Source of the DNA: Brevibacterium sp. ZH18
GTDB taxonomy: Bacteria > Actinomycetota > Actinomycetes > Actinomycetales > Brevibacteriaceae
Direction: 5' to 3'
Assembly: GCF_022748595.1 (NCBI RefSeq)
Contig: NZ_JALDSX010000001.1
Coordinates: 62,001 to 126,000 of the forward strand
DNA: 64,000 bases
The position numbers were made by a program, and so were the translations under genes. Below are positions 55,797 through 63,887 of this stretch, one piece after another. Each line of letters starts with the position of its first letter. The stretch's first letter is position 1. A model generated the notes under the pieces. That model did not search any database. It was not told where the DNA came from and was given only the letters and a program-made list of their open reading frames with translations.

Positions 55797-57314
55797 TCAG
55801 CCTACTGTTCCCCCGCTCCAGTCAGGGACGCATCTTGGCACGCGATCGATCCTGTCCATGATCTCGGTTGGGAACGGGGTCACGGCATCCGTGCTCTGGT
55901 CGACGTGCAGGGCCATGATCTCCTCCGTGGCCACGAGCCGGTCACCGACGCGGACCTCATAACCCAGGTGCAGCTTCTTCGCACCAGCGGAGACGAGCAG
56001 CGGAGTGATGTCGAGCTGGGCTCCCAAGGACACCTCATCGAGGTAGCGGATATGGGATTCGACCGTGTAGAGCGAGCACGAGGTCTGTGCCCGGTAGTCG
56101 CGGTCGAGACCCAGCTGGCTCATCACCTGATCGGTCGCGAACCCGCAGACCAGGACATAGTAGGCCTCAGACATGTGCCCGTTGTAGTCGATCCAGTCCT
56201 CGATCACCTCGCAGCGGAAGACGTCCAGATCGACGGGTGCCGCGTCCAGGTCCGAGCCGTCTCCGGCAGTCCGGGCGGCAACGTGGACATCGTCGAAGCC
56301 TTCGTGCGCAGCATCGTTCGCTGAGGCACGGACTGAGGCGATGTCAGGCGTGAGTCTGCGCAGTGCGATGATCCCCGCATCACGCTGAGCGACGAGGTCG
56401 GCAATCGACCGATCCGCACTCTCGAGGTCGCAGCCCGCGACCACGTCATCTCGCAGGCTTTGGGTCAGCTCGGGTGATTCCAAACGGGTCCATGGAGACT
56501 TCAGGGACGGTCCGAAATGATCGAGCATATGCGCCATTCCGCCTTCGCCACCGGCCAGGTGGAACGTGAGCATCGGCCCCTGGAACGGCCAGCGCAGACC
56601 AGGACCGTCGGTGATGGACCGGTCGATCTGCTCGACCGTCGCCTCACCATGGTCGATCATGTGCAAAGCCTCGCGCCATTGCGCCTCCTGCAGCCGATTG
56701 GCGATGAACCCCGGCACTTCACGATCCATCCGGATGACGGACTTGCCGATGTGGGAATAGAAGCCTGCAGCCCACTCGACGGCCGCAGCGGACGTCGACT
56801 GCCCGCCGACGACCTCGACGAGTGGAATCAGATAGGGCGGATTGAAGGGGTGTCCGACGACGAGACGTTCGGGATGGTGCGCCTGGGTCGCCATCTCAGT
56901 CATCGAGTACCCCGAGGTCGAGGAGCCGATCACGACATCCGAATCGCAGACGGCATCGATGCCGGCCAGAAGGCTGCGTTTGAGGTCGAGGTCCTCCGGC
57001 GCGGACTCCTGGACGAACCCGGTGCCGGCCACCGCCTCGGCGAGGTCGGTGTGCACACTCCAGGCATCCTTATCGGCGCCCTCGACCATGTCGAGCTCGG
57101 CCAGCGCAGGCCAGGCCGCAGCGATGAGGCGCGTCAGCTTCTCAGCGGCGTCGGGAGCGGGGTCCCAGACCTTCACGGTGAACCCGCGGGCCAGGAAGTA
57201 CGCGGCCCATCCACCGCCGATGGTGCCTGCCCCGATGCAGGTGACTGTGTCGATCGACGCGAAGTCGGGGTAAGCGGATCCAGCTGGCCGGGACGTGGAT
57301 TCTGCGGGGCTCAC
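55797..57314 (-). CDS. L-carnitine dehydrogenase fused to a betainyl-CoA thioesterase
   Basis: A 505-aa two-domain enzyme. Residues ~20-330 form a 3-hydroxyacyl-CoA-dehydrogenase-type NAD enzyme: Rossmann '[19 protein letters not shown]', then '[15 protein letters not shown]', '[20 protein letters not shown]' (catalytic His) and '[14 protein letters not shown]'. This subgroup is L-carnitine 3-dehydrogenase. Residues ~365-500 form a hot-dog thioesterase ('[23 protein letters not shown]'). The fusion is known for carnitine dehydrogenase/thioesterase proteins. It would oxidise L-carnitine to 3-dehydrocarnitine and later cleave betainyl-CoA. Its GTG start overlaps the cleavage-enzyme stop by 4 nt. 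Confidence 0.88.
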   Translation of the reverse strand: MSPAESTSRPAGSAYPDFASIDTVTCIGAGTIGGGWAAYFLARGFTVKVWDPAPDAAEKLTRLIAAAWPALAELDMVEGADKDAWSVHTDLAEAVAGTGFVQESAPEDLDLKRSLLAGIDAVCDSDVVIGSSTSGYSMTEMATQAHHPERLVVGHPFNPPYLIPLVEVVGGQSTSAAAVEWAAGFYSHIGKSVIRMDREVPGFIANRLQEAQWREALHMIDHGEATVEQIDRSITDGPGLRWPFQGPMLTFHLAGGEGGMAHMLDHFGPSLKSPWTRLESPELTQSLRDDVVAGCDLESADRSIADLVAQRDAGIIALRRLTPDIASVRASANDAAHEGFDDVHVAARTAGDGSDLDAAPVDLDVFRCEVIEDWIDYNGHMSEAYYVLVCGFATDQVMSQLGLDRDYRAQTSCSLYTVESHIRYLDEVSLGAQLDITPLLVSAGAKKLHLGYEVRVGDRLVATEEIMALHVDQSTDAVTPFPTEIMDRIDRVPRCVPDWSGGTVG

Positions 57315-58222
57315 AGGTGCACCTCGGTGATGGTGGGAGTCTGGACCCGCAGGTCAAGGATCTGCCTCGCCTCATCCGGGGTAGCCACCTCGGCGCCGAG
57401 GCTCTCGATGATGTCGACCGCGCGCGCAGTCAGGGAGGCGTTCGTGGCCTTGACACCCTTCGCCAGGTAGAGGTTGTCCTCGAGGCCGACTCGGGCATGA
57501 CCGCCGGCGAGCACGGACTGAGCGACCCACGGCAGCTGATTGCGGCCGATGGCGAACGACGTGAACTGTGCTCCCGGCGGCAGCATACCCACCATTGCCG
57601 CCAGCAGACCCGCATCCACCGGAGCTCCGTACGGGATTCCCATGCACAGCTGGTACAGGGGAGGGGGATCGATCAGTCCCTCCTTGACGAGGACGTTGGC
57701 GAACCACAGATTGCCGGTGTCGAAGATCTCGAGCTCGGGTCGCACCCCCAGCGTCTGGATCTTCTTCGATCCCTCGCGCAGCATGTCAGGGGTCGAGACG
57801 TAGAGGTTCGAACCCTCACCGAAGTTGAGTGAACCGCAGTCCATCGTGCAGATCTCGGGCAGGAGCTCCTCAACGTGGGGCAGACGCTCGAGGGCATTGA
57901 CGAGGTCGGTGCCGGGCATGTGAGTGGTGGGATCCTGTGGATCGATGATGAGGTCACCACCCATGCCCGCCGTGAGGTTGATGACCGGGTCGACGTCTGA
58001 GGCGCGGATCCGGCGCACGACCTCCCGGTAGTGGGCGACCTCCCGCGACCCCTGCTTCGTCTCAAGATCGCGGACATGGACGTGGACCACAGAGGCACCG
58101 GCCCTGGCCGCCGCGATCGCGTCGTTTGCGATCTCCTCCGGAGTCACGGGCACGTGCTCGCTCTTGCCTGCTGTGTCTCCGGCACCGGTGACGGCGCAGG
58201 TGAGAATGACTTTTCGGTTCAT
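57311..58222 (-). CDS. Beta-keto acid cleavage enzyme (BKACE, DUF849), predicted dehydrocarnitine type
   Basis: A 303-aa TIM-barrel Zn enzyme of the BKACE/3-keto-5-aminohexanoate cleavage family. The zinc motif is 'SVVHVHVRD' near residue 45, with a glycine-rich start '[25 protein letters not shown]' split near residue 15. BKACEs react a beta-keto acid with acetyl-CoA to give acetoacetate and a new acyl-CoA. Beside carnitine dehydrogenase the natural substrate is 3-dehydrocarnitine, giving betainyl-CoA, which the fused thioesterase would hydrolyse to glycine betaine. It overlaps both neighbours by 4 nt. Confidence 0.88.
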   Translation of the reverse strand: MNRKVILTCAVTGAGDTAGKSEHVPVTPEEIANDAIAAARAGASVVHVHVRDLETKQGSREVAHYREVVRRIRASDVDPVINLTAGMGGDLIIDPQDPTTHMPGTDLVNALERLPHVEELLPEICTMDCGSLNFGEGSNLYVSTPDMLREGSKKIQTLGVRPELEIFDTGNLWFANVLVKEGLIDPPPLYQLCMGIPYGAPVDAGLLAAMVGMLPPGAQFTSFAIGRNQLPWVAQSVLAGGHARVGLEDNLYLAKGVKATNASLTARAVDIIESLGAEVATPDEARQILDLRVQTPTITEVHL

Positions 58223-59193
58223 GGTGACTCCTCAAAAGGGTTCGGATCGGCTGTGTGCGGTGGGTCGGCGTGCGCTGGGTCGGCGTTCGGTGGGTCGGTG
58301 TGCGGTGGGTCGGCGTTCGGTGGGTCGGCGTGCGCTGGGTCGGCGTTCGGGGCGAGGATCGATCGGGCCAGGTAGCCGGCGAGCCGGGTCCGGAAAGTGG
58401 GGAGGTTCATGACCCCGGTGAGAACCTTGACTCCGAGTCCGTCGAGCAGCGAGGTCAGTTCGTCGGCCATCGCGGCACTGTCCCCGGACCGGAAATCCCC
58501 GGTTGCCTGGCCGTCGGCGATCGTCGTAGCGACCGTGCGTGACCACCGGTCATAGGCGGCAGGGTAGTCGCCTGCGGGGGAGGACGCGAGAGCGAGTCTG
58601 CTCCAGGTCTGGAGCCAGATCGACCACTCGCTGCGGGCCGTACGACCGATCGGCGACTGCAGTTCGAGGAGGCGTTCGAGTCGGTGACGCGGACTGCGGA
58701 TCTCATCGAGCCACGCGATCTGCCGGTCGAAGGCGAGTTTGACCGAATAGTCGAGAGTCGCATCGAAGAGCTCGGACTTGGCGGAGAAGTAATAGTGGAC
58801 GCTGGCACTCGAAGTCCCAGCCGCCGCGGCGATGTCGGCGATGCGCACGGAGTCGTATCCGCGTCGGGCGAAGAGATCCCAGGCTGTCTCGACGATGAGT
58901 CTGCGAGGAGAGAGGTCGGAGGAGTCGGGACCGGCGGCACCATCCCTGAGTTTCGCCGGGGTGGCGGAGACCTGAGACTCGTCGCCGAGCAGCCACTTGA
59001 CTGTGACTCCGGTTCCGGTGGCCAGACCCAACAGCTCCGCCGCACTGAACCGGCGATGCCCGGACAGAGACTTCGAGAGCTTGGTCTCGTCGATCCCGAT
59101 GATCTCAGCCAGCTTCCTCTGCGAGAGTCCACTGGCGGCAACGGCATCCTTGGCGCGTGCGGCTGTGGTCCGGGCATCGATGCTGGCGGTCAT
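58219..59193 (-). CDS. Hybrid transcriptional regulator: XRE-like HTH plus TetR domain
   Basis: A 324-aa DNA-binding protein with two helix-turn-helix regions. Residues ~14-70 resemble an XRE/HTH_3 domain ('[20 protein letters not shown]' then '[20 protein letters not shown]'). Residues ~97-142 form a TetR N-terminal HTH ('[20 protein letters not shown]'), followed by a TetR-like ligand domain. The C-terminus (about 283-324) is a repetitive Asp-Pro-rich tail from a 15-bp DNA repeat. It heads the carnitine operon, so it probably senses carnitine, betaine or an intermediate. The mRNA appears leaderless: TAGGTT lies 6 nt before the ATG with TTGCGA 17 bp further up. Confidence 0.8.
   Translation of the reverse strand: MTASIDARTTAARAKDAVAASGLSQRKLAEIIGIDETKLSKSLSGHRRFSAAELLGLATGTGVTVKWLLGDESQVSATPAKLRDGAAGPDSSDLSPRRLIVETAWDLFARRGYDSVRIADIAAAAGTSSASVHYYFSAKSELFDATLDYSVKLAFDRQIAWLDEIRSPRHRLERLLELQSPIGRTARSEWSIWLQTWSRLALASSPAGDYPAAYDRWSRTVATTIADGQATGDFRSGDSAAMADELTSLLDGLGVKVLTGVMNLPTFRTRLAGYLARSILAPNADPAHADPPNADPPHTDPPNADPAHADPPHTADPNPFEESP
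58260..58349 (-). repeat. Six 15-bp tandem repeats in the regulator's C-terminus
   Basis: Six consecutive 15-bp units with plus-strand consensus GTGGGTCGGCGTTCG run from 58260 to 58349 with only a few substitutions (T/G at one position, G/C at the first). In frame on the minus strand they encode five-residue units such as N-A-D-P-P or H-A-D-P-P. The unit length keeps the frame when copy number changes. Confidence 0.95.
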
Positions 59194-59199
59194 GCCCCG

Positions 59200-59262
59200 A
59201 ACCTATCCTCGAACAGAGCTAATCGCAAGTAGTTCTGATGAGAACTCAGAACCATCGCAAGC
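59200..59262 (-). promoter_or_regulatory. Promoter and candidate operator of the carnitine operon
   Basis: On the minus strand TTGCGA (plus coordinates 59223-59228) and TAGGTT (59200-59205) are 17 bp apart, and the ATG follows 6 nt later. Just upstream, AGTTCT-N4-AGAACT lies at 59231-59246, with an overlapping GTTCTGA (59232-59238)/TCAGAAC (59246-59252) repeat, and ATCGCAAG occurs directly twice (59222-59229, 59254-59261). These are plausible binding sites for the hybrid regulator. Confidence 0.55.
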
Positions 59263-59325
59263 TTGATCGCGGAGCCATCGCGAGATCCGATGCCGCGGAA
59301 CTCCCACGATGGGTCCGTGAGCAGT

Positions 59326-59331
59326 TAGTCT
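59326..59331 (+). promoter_or_regulatory. -10 element of the decarboxylase gene
   Basis: TAGTCT lies 7 nt before ATG 59339 and 52 nt before ATG 59384. It could give either a leaderless mRNA for the first start or a short leader with a ribosome site for the second. Confidence 0.4.
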
Positions 59332-59383
59332 CGTTCTGATGGACAGATCACCTTTCACCACCGATGACACCCCGGAGGGTCCA

Positions 59384-60757
59384 ATGAACGACAACATCCA
59401 CTCCCGCATGCACGTCGTGTCCGACGAGACCCGCAATCTCGTCAACCTCGTCCTCGACTACTCGCGTCGGCGAACCCTGGCCGTCGACACTCCGCTGGAC
59501 CATCCGACGACGGAGACCGAGCTCAAGCGCCTCGCCGGACCTACGATCACCGAAGAGGGCGTGGGCTCATCTCGGGCCTTGGCGATCTTCGAACACATCT
59601 TCGCTCCGGCCTGCATCACCACCGACCACCCGAAGTACCTGTCGTTCATCCCCAGCGCCCCGACGAAGGCCGCGGTGGCCTTCGACCTCGTGGTCTCCGC
59701 AAGTGCCCTCTACGGAGGATCATGGTTGGAGGGTGCAGGTGTCGTCCATGCCGAGAACGAGGTCCTGTCATGGCTGGCCGGCGAATTCGGCCTGCCCGAG
59801 ACTGCCGGGGGAGTATTCGTCCAAGGCGGAACCATCGGAAACCTGTCGGCGCTCGTGGCCGCGCGCAATGCGCAGAAGGAGAAGCTCGACGACAAGCGCC
59901 CGGGGCGATGGGTCATCATCGCCAGCGCCGAGGCGCATTCCTCGGTCGCCTCGGCCGCTGACGTGATGGACGTCGACGTCGCACCCGTGGCCACCGGCGA
60001 CGACGGGATCCTGCGGCCAGAAGGCGTGCGCGCTGCTCTCGAAGAGCACGGCGACGCAGTCATCGCCGTCGTCGCGACGTCGGGGACGACGAACTTCGGA
60101 ACCATCGATGACATCGCAGGCATCGCCGCGCTCAAGGACGACTTCGACTTCTGGCTCCACATCGACGGCGCCTATGGTCTGGCCGCGATGCTCTCACCGC
60201 TGGCCAGGCACAAATTCGCCGGAGTCGAATCCGCCGATTCCGTCATCGTCGATCCGCACAAGTGGCTGTTCGCGCCTTTCGACGCCTGTGCGCTCATCTA
60301 TCGCGATCCGAATCTGGGACGGCGAGCGCACACTCAGCGCGCCGAATACCTCGATACGCTCACCGACTCCCAGGAGTGGAGCCCCTCGGACTACGCCATC
60401 CAGCTGACTCGGCGACCCCGCGGACTGCCTCTGTGGTATTCGCTGGCCAGCTACGGTGCCGAGACCTATCGCGAGGCCATCGGCCACTCGATCGAGCTGG
60501 CAATGCAGATCGGATCGGAGATCAAACGGCGTCCGAACCTGCGGCTGGTCCGCGAACCCGAGCTCTCAGTCGTCGTCTTCGAACGCGACGGCTGGGACCG
60601 TGCCGACTATCAGACATGGTCGGACAGGCTGCTCGAGGATCAGCGTGCCTTCGTCGTTCCCAGCTCTCACCACGGTCGGCCCAATGCCCGCTTCGCGATC
60701 GTCAATCCGCTGACGACCTTCGACGACCTCACGGACATCCTCGACTCGATGGAGTGA
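59384..60757 (+). CDS. PLP-dependent group II decarboxylase
   Basis: A 457-aa fold-type I PLP enzyme of the aromatic/acidic amino-acid decarboxylase group. 'WLEGAGVVHAENEVLSWLAGEFG', 'GVFVQGGTIGNLSAL', 'VATSGTTNFGTIDDI', 'HIDGAYGLAAML' (PLP-binding Asp) and 'VDPHKWLFAPFDACAL' (Schiff-base Lys) are the family motifs in order. Likely substrates are aromatic L-amino acids or 2,4-diaminobutyrate-type acids; the sequence does not decide. ATG at 59384 has GGAGGG 5 nt upstream and is preferred over 59339. Divergent from the carnitine operon; a shared role is not evident. Confidence 0.85.
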   Translation: MNDNIHSRMHVVSDETRNLVNLVLDYSRRRTLAVDTPLDHPTTETELKRLAGPTITEEGVGSSRALAIFEHIFAPACITTDHPKYLSFIPSAPTKAAVAFDLVVSASALYGGSWLEGAGVVHAENEVLSWLAGEFGLPETAGGVFVQGGTIGNLSALVAARNAQKEKLDDKRPGRWVIIASAEAHSSVASAADVMDVDVAPVATGDDGILRPEGVRAALEEHGDAVIAVVATSGTTNFGTIDDIAGIAALKDDFDFWLHIDGAYGLAAMLSPLARHKFAGVESADSVIVDPHKWLFAPFDACALIYRDPNLGRRAHTQRAEYLDTLTDSQEWSPSDYAIQLTRRPRGLPLWYSLASYGAETYREAIGHSIELAMQIGSEIKRRPNLRLVREPELSVVVFERDGWDRADYQTWSDRLLEDQRAFVVPSSHHGRPNARFAIVNPLTTFDDLTDILDSME

Positions 60758-60784
60758 AGCCGGCCAGTCATGCAGCGCCGTGGT

Positions 60785-61450
60785 TCAGTCCCGCTTGGGA
60801 CCGCTGATCTCGACGGTGAACGTCGGCAGCAGCGCCTGTGTGATGGGCCCGATCCCCAGGGCGTAGAGTGCCGTGCCGAGGCCGAACACTCCTCCGAGCA
60901 GCCAGCCGACGACGACGACGCTGACTTCGATGAGGGTCCGCACCAAGCGGATCGAGCGACCGGTGACCCGGGACAGGCCGGTCATCAGACCGTCCCGGGG
61001 CCCGGGGCCGAACTGCGATCCGATGTACATCGCCGAGGCGACGCCGTTGAGCAGGATTCCGCCGATCAGGAGCGCGATGTTCCAGCCCAGCTCCTCGGGC
61101 TTGGGCAGGAACAGACGTGTGAGGTCCAGCGAGGGGCCGATGAGGAGGGCATTGAGGATCGTGCCGAGTCCCGGCTGCTGCCTGAGCGGAATCCAGATGA
61201 GGAGGACCAGGAACGATGTGATCGTGACGATCGTTCCAAAGGTCAGCGGCACGTGCTTGATGATGCCCGAATGCAGCACGTCCCAGGGCATCATGCCCAG
61301 CCCGGACGTCACGATCATCGCCATCGACGCTCCGTAGAGATAGAGCCCGAGGATGAGCTGCGGCAGACGGCGTGGCAGGCGGCCGCCCCGCAGCTGCTGG
61401 ATTGGGCCGAGATTCGCGAGTTGGCGTTTGGCCGCAGGCGTCGATGACAT
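60785..61450 (-). CDS. YczE/YitT-like integral membrane protein
   Basis: A 221-aa protein with five or six transmembrane helices. 'QLILGLYLYGASMAMIVTSGLGMMPWDVLHSGI' and 'GPGPRDGLMTGLSRVTGRSI' are typical of the YczE/YyaS/YitT family, whose second motif (GPGxRDGLM) is diagnostic. Transport substrate unknown. Family members are usually encoded next to a MocR regulator, as here, and controlled by it. ATG at 61450 follows an AGAAAG ribosome site; the longer frame runs through the shared operator region. Confidence 0.85.
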   Translation of the reverse strand: MSSTPAAKRQLANLGPIQQLRGGRLPRRLPQLILGLYLYGASMAMIVTSGLGMMPWDVLHSGIIKHVPLTFGTIVTITSFLVLLIWIPLRQQPGLGTILNALLIGPSLDLTRLFLPKPEELGWNIALLIGGILLNGVASAMYIGSQFGPGPRDGLMTGLSRVTGRSIRLVRTLIEVSVVVVGWLLGGVFGLGTALYALGIGPITQALLPTFTVEISGPKRD

Positions 61451-61497
61451 CGTGGATCTTTCTGGTTCGTGCTGACTGATACCACCATCATGCCTCG

Positions 61498-61538
61498 AAG
61501 TGGCCTTGCATAAAATAGCCAATTGGAACAAAGTGGTC
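61498..61538. promoter_or_regulatory. Candidate MocR operator between yczE-like and mocR-like genes
   Basis: Direct repeats AAGTGGCC (61498-61505) and AAGTGGTC (61531-61538) have start-to-start spacing of 33 bp, about three helical turns. Between them lie TAAAAT (61511-61516), a plus-strand -10 candidate, and the palindrome CCAATTGG (61519-61526). Paired direct sites are characteristic of MocR dimers. Confidence 0.5.
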
Positions 61539-61612
61539 ATATCACCGTCGGCCGTGCGCGGCCGCCACGACGCGGGATCGACCGGCTCGGTTCCGGCAGA
61601 GGAGAGGCCGCC

Positions 61613-63064
61613 ATGAACGCACTTGTGATGAGCGGAGCCAGGCTCGCGACCATCATCGGCACCGGTCCCTGGCCTGGGCCCGCCTATGACTCCCTGACCT
61701 CGGCCATCTCCCGGGCCATCGGCGACGGGCGGATCACCGTCGGAGCCCGTCTTCCCAGCGAACGCGAGCTGGCCCAGGCCATCGACCTCTCACGCACCAC
61801 GACCACACGGGCCTACTCGAAGCTGCGGGATCAGGGCTTCGTCATCACCCGACGCGGATCCGGCAGCGTCGTCCGGCTGCCCGAGGTCCCCGGTGGTCGG
61901 ATCGATCATCTGCTGACCCCGGCGGGAGCCGACGAGGCCGAGATCGACCTCAGCTGCACGGCCACTGTCGCACCGCCGTGGCTGATGGGCGCCTACGAGC
62001 GCGCCGTCGAGCAGGTCCCCGCCTACCTGCCGGGCACCGGCTACTACCCCTCGGGACTGCCCGTGCTCAAAGAGCTCATCGCCGACCGCTACACGGCCCG
62101 TGGAGTCCGCACCGATCCCGAGCAGATCCTCGTCACCTCCGGCGCCTTCGGAGCAGTGGCCATCGCTGTCAGAGCGCTCATCCGTCGTTCGGGCCGGGTC
62201 CTCATCGAGAGTCCCACCTACCCGAATGCGATCGCCACCTTGGAGGGCGCCGGGGCCTCCTTGGTCTCCTATCCGCTCGAGCTGAGTCCGAGCGGTCATC
62301 ACTGGGACATCGACGCCATGGACCAGCTCTGCCGTCAGACGCGGGTCTCCGCCGCCTACCTGATCCCCGACTTCCACAACCCCACAGGCGCACTGCTGCC
62401 CGATGCCCAGCGCGGTGAGCTCGCCGCCATGCTGCGGCGGAATGGCGTGACGCCGATCATCGACGAGTCCTTGGTCGAACTCGGACTCGACGGCGGTCCC
62501 AGTCCGAGCCCGATGGCCGCATTCGCACCCGATGCGATCACTGCGGGAAGCACGAGCAAGATCTTCTGGGGCGGGCTCCGTGTCGGATGGCTGCGCATCC
62601 CGCCCCACCGGGTCGATGCGGTGGCGGCCAGTCGGCTCAGCCTCGACCTCGGGGCGCCGGTGCTCGAACAGCTCGTGGCCGTCGAACTGATGCGCGATCA
62701 TGACACGATCGTCGCCGAATACCGGACGCGGCTGAGAGCTGCACGCGACAGTCTGGCCGCACAGGTGCGCGCGCACCTGCCGTCGTGGCAGGTCGTCGTC
62801 CCCACAGGAGGCATGGCGCTGTGGTGCCATCTGCCCGAGGCACGCTCGAGCGCCCTGGCCATCGCCGCGAGGAACCACGGACTCGGCATGGTCTCGGGTC
62901 CGAACTTCGCGCCGACCGGGGGATTGGACCGGTGGATCAGACTGCCGTACACGGTCGCCGAAGCGCAGCTGGACGAGGTCGGTCCGCGGCTGGCCGCAGC
63001 CTGGGACGATGCACTGAAATTCACGGACAGGATCCCCGCCGGCCGGGACCGGATCGTGGCCTGA
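61613..63064 (+). CDS. MocR-family regulator (GntR HTH plus aminotransferase domain)
   Basis: A 483-aa MocR regulator. Residues ~25-90 form a GntR winged helix ('GARLPSERELAQAIDLSRTT', 'YSKLRDQGFVITRRGSGSVV'). The rest is a fold-type I aminotransferase-like domain with the PLP Lys in 'AGSTSKIFWGGLRVGW' and 'PDFHNPTGALL'. PLP or a PLP-amino-acid adduct acts as effector. It is divergent from the YczE-like gene, its likely target. ATG at 61613 follows GAGGAGAGG; the upstream TTG at 61523 would start inside the operator. Confidence 0.9.
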   Translation: MNALVMSGARLATIIGTGPWPGPAYDSLTSAISRAIGDGRITVGARLPSERELAQAIDLSRTTTTRAYSKLRDQGFVITRRGSGSVVRLPEVPGGRIDHLLTPAGADEAEIDLSCTATVAPPWLMGAYERAVEQVPAYLPGTGYYPSGLPVLKELIADRYTARGVRTDPEQILVTSGAFGAVAIAVRALIRRSGRVLIESPTYPNAIATLEGAGASLVSYPLELSPSGHHWDIDAMDQLCRQTRVSAAYLIPDFHNPTGALLPDAQRGELAAMLRRNGVTPIIDESLVELGLDGGPSPSPMAAFAPDAITAGSTSKIFWGGLRVGWLRIPPHRVDAVAASRLSLDLGAPVLEQLVAVELMRDHDTIVAEYRTRLRAARDSLAAQVRAHLPSWQVVVPTGGMALWCHLPEARSSALAIAARNHGLGMVSGPNFAPTGGLDRWIRLPYTVAEAQLDEVGPRLAAAWDDALKFTDRIPAGRDRIVA

Positions 63065-63095
63065 GCACCACGGCCCCTCGAGCACACCTGCTGAG

Positions 63096-63101
63096 TACGA
63101 T
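63096..63101 (+). promoter_or_regulatory. -10 element before the YggS gene
   Basis: TACGAT followed by 6 nt and the ATG at 63108, the same spacing as at two other leaderless candidates in this window. GGGGAT in the spacer could instead act as a poor ribosome site. Confidence 0.4.
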
Positions 63102-63107
63102 GGGGAT

Positions 63108-63887
63108 ATGAAACCCGACGACAGGCTCAACCACGATGAAGAGTACTTGACGGCCGCGACCGTCGAGGAATTCCGGGCCAACCTCGCCGAGGTGGAGCGC
63201 CGCATCGCCTCCGCCGTTGAGCGGGCGGGCCGTGACCGTTCCGCGGTCGAACTCCTGCCCGTGAGCAAGACCGTGCCCCAGGACCGGATTCGCCTGGCCG
63301 TGGCTGCAGGCTGCCGGAAGCTGGGCGAAAACAAGGTGCAGGAGGCCCACCGTAAGTCCGCAGAGATGGCGGACCTCGACGTTCGCTGGTCTGTGATCGG
63401 ACATCTGCAGTCGAACAAGGCCCGCGACGTCGTGGCGTTCGCCGCGGAGTTCCAGGCCCTCGACCGGCTCAAGGTCGCCGCAGCACTTGAGCGACGACTC
63501 CAGACCGAAGGGCGCAGCCTCGACGTCTACGTCCAGGTCAACACCTCTGCCGAGGACTCGAAGTTCGGTCTCCCGCCTGAGGAGCTCAGCGCCTTCCTCG
63601 AAGAGCTTCGGCACTACGAGGCGCTGCACGTCCAAGGACTGATGACACTGGCGGTGTTCTCTTCCGACACCGACCGTGTCCGTGCCTGCTTCCAGCGTCT
63701 GCGCACTCTGCGCGATCAGGCGGTGGAGACCGATCCCGAACTCATCGGGCCCGGGAAACTGTCAATGGGGATGTCCGGCGACTTCGAAGTCGCGATAGAA
63801 GAGGGATCCGACTGCGTCAGGGTCGGACAGGCCATCTTCGGCAGACGCGGTGTGCCCGACAGCCACTACTGGCCGGAGGACAGCTGA
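63108..63887 (+). CDS. YggS/PLPBP-family PLP homeostasis protein
   Basis: A 259-aa protein of the YggS/YlmE family, a TIM-barrel like the N-terminal domain of alanine racemase but without racemase activity. PLP-binding Lys54 lies in 'LLPVSKTVP'. 'GENKVQEAHRK', 'WSVIGHLQSNKARDVV' and 'LSMGMSGDFEVAIEEGSDCVRVG' are the family motifs. It buffers free PLP. The neighbourhood has three other PLP-linked proteins (decarboxylase, MocR and this one). Length is about 20 residues above the usual due to an N-terminal extension. Confidence 0.93.
   Translation: MKPDDRLNHDEEYLTAATVEEFRANLAEVERRIASAVERAGRDRSAVELLPVSKTVPQDRIRLAVAAGCRKLGENKVQEAHRKSAEMADLDVRWSVIGHLQSNKARDVVAFAAEFQALDRLKVAAALERRLQTEGRSLDVYVQVNTSAEDSKFGLPPEELSAFLEELRHYEALHVQGLMTLAVFSSDTDRVRACFQRLRTLRDQAVETDPELIGPGKLSMGMSGDFEVAIEEGSDCVRVGQAIFGRRGVPDSHYWPEDS

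Noticed and set aside
58260-58349. CRISPR array
   Set aside because: The 15-bp units are contiguous without spacers and are translated in frame as part of the regulator.
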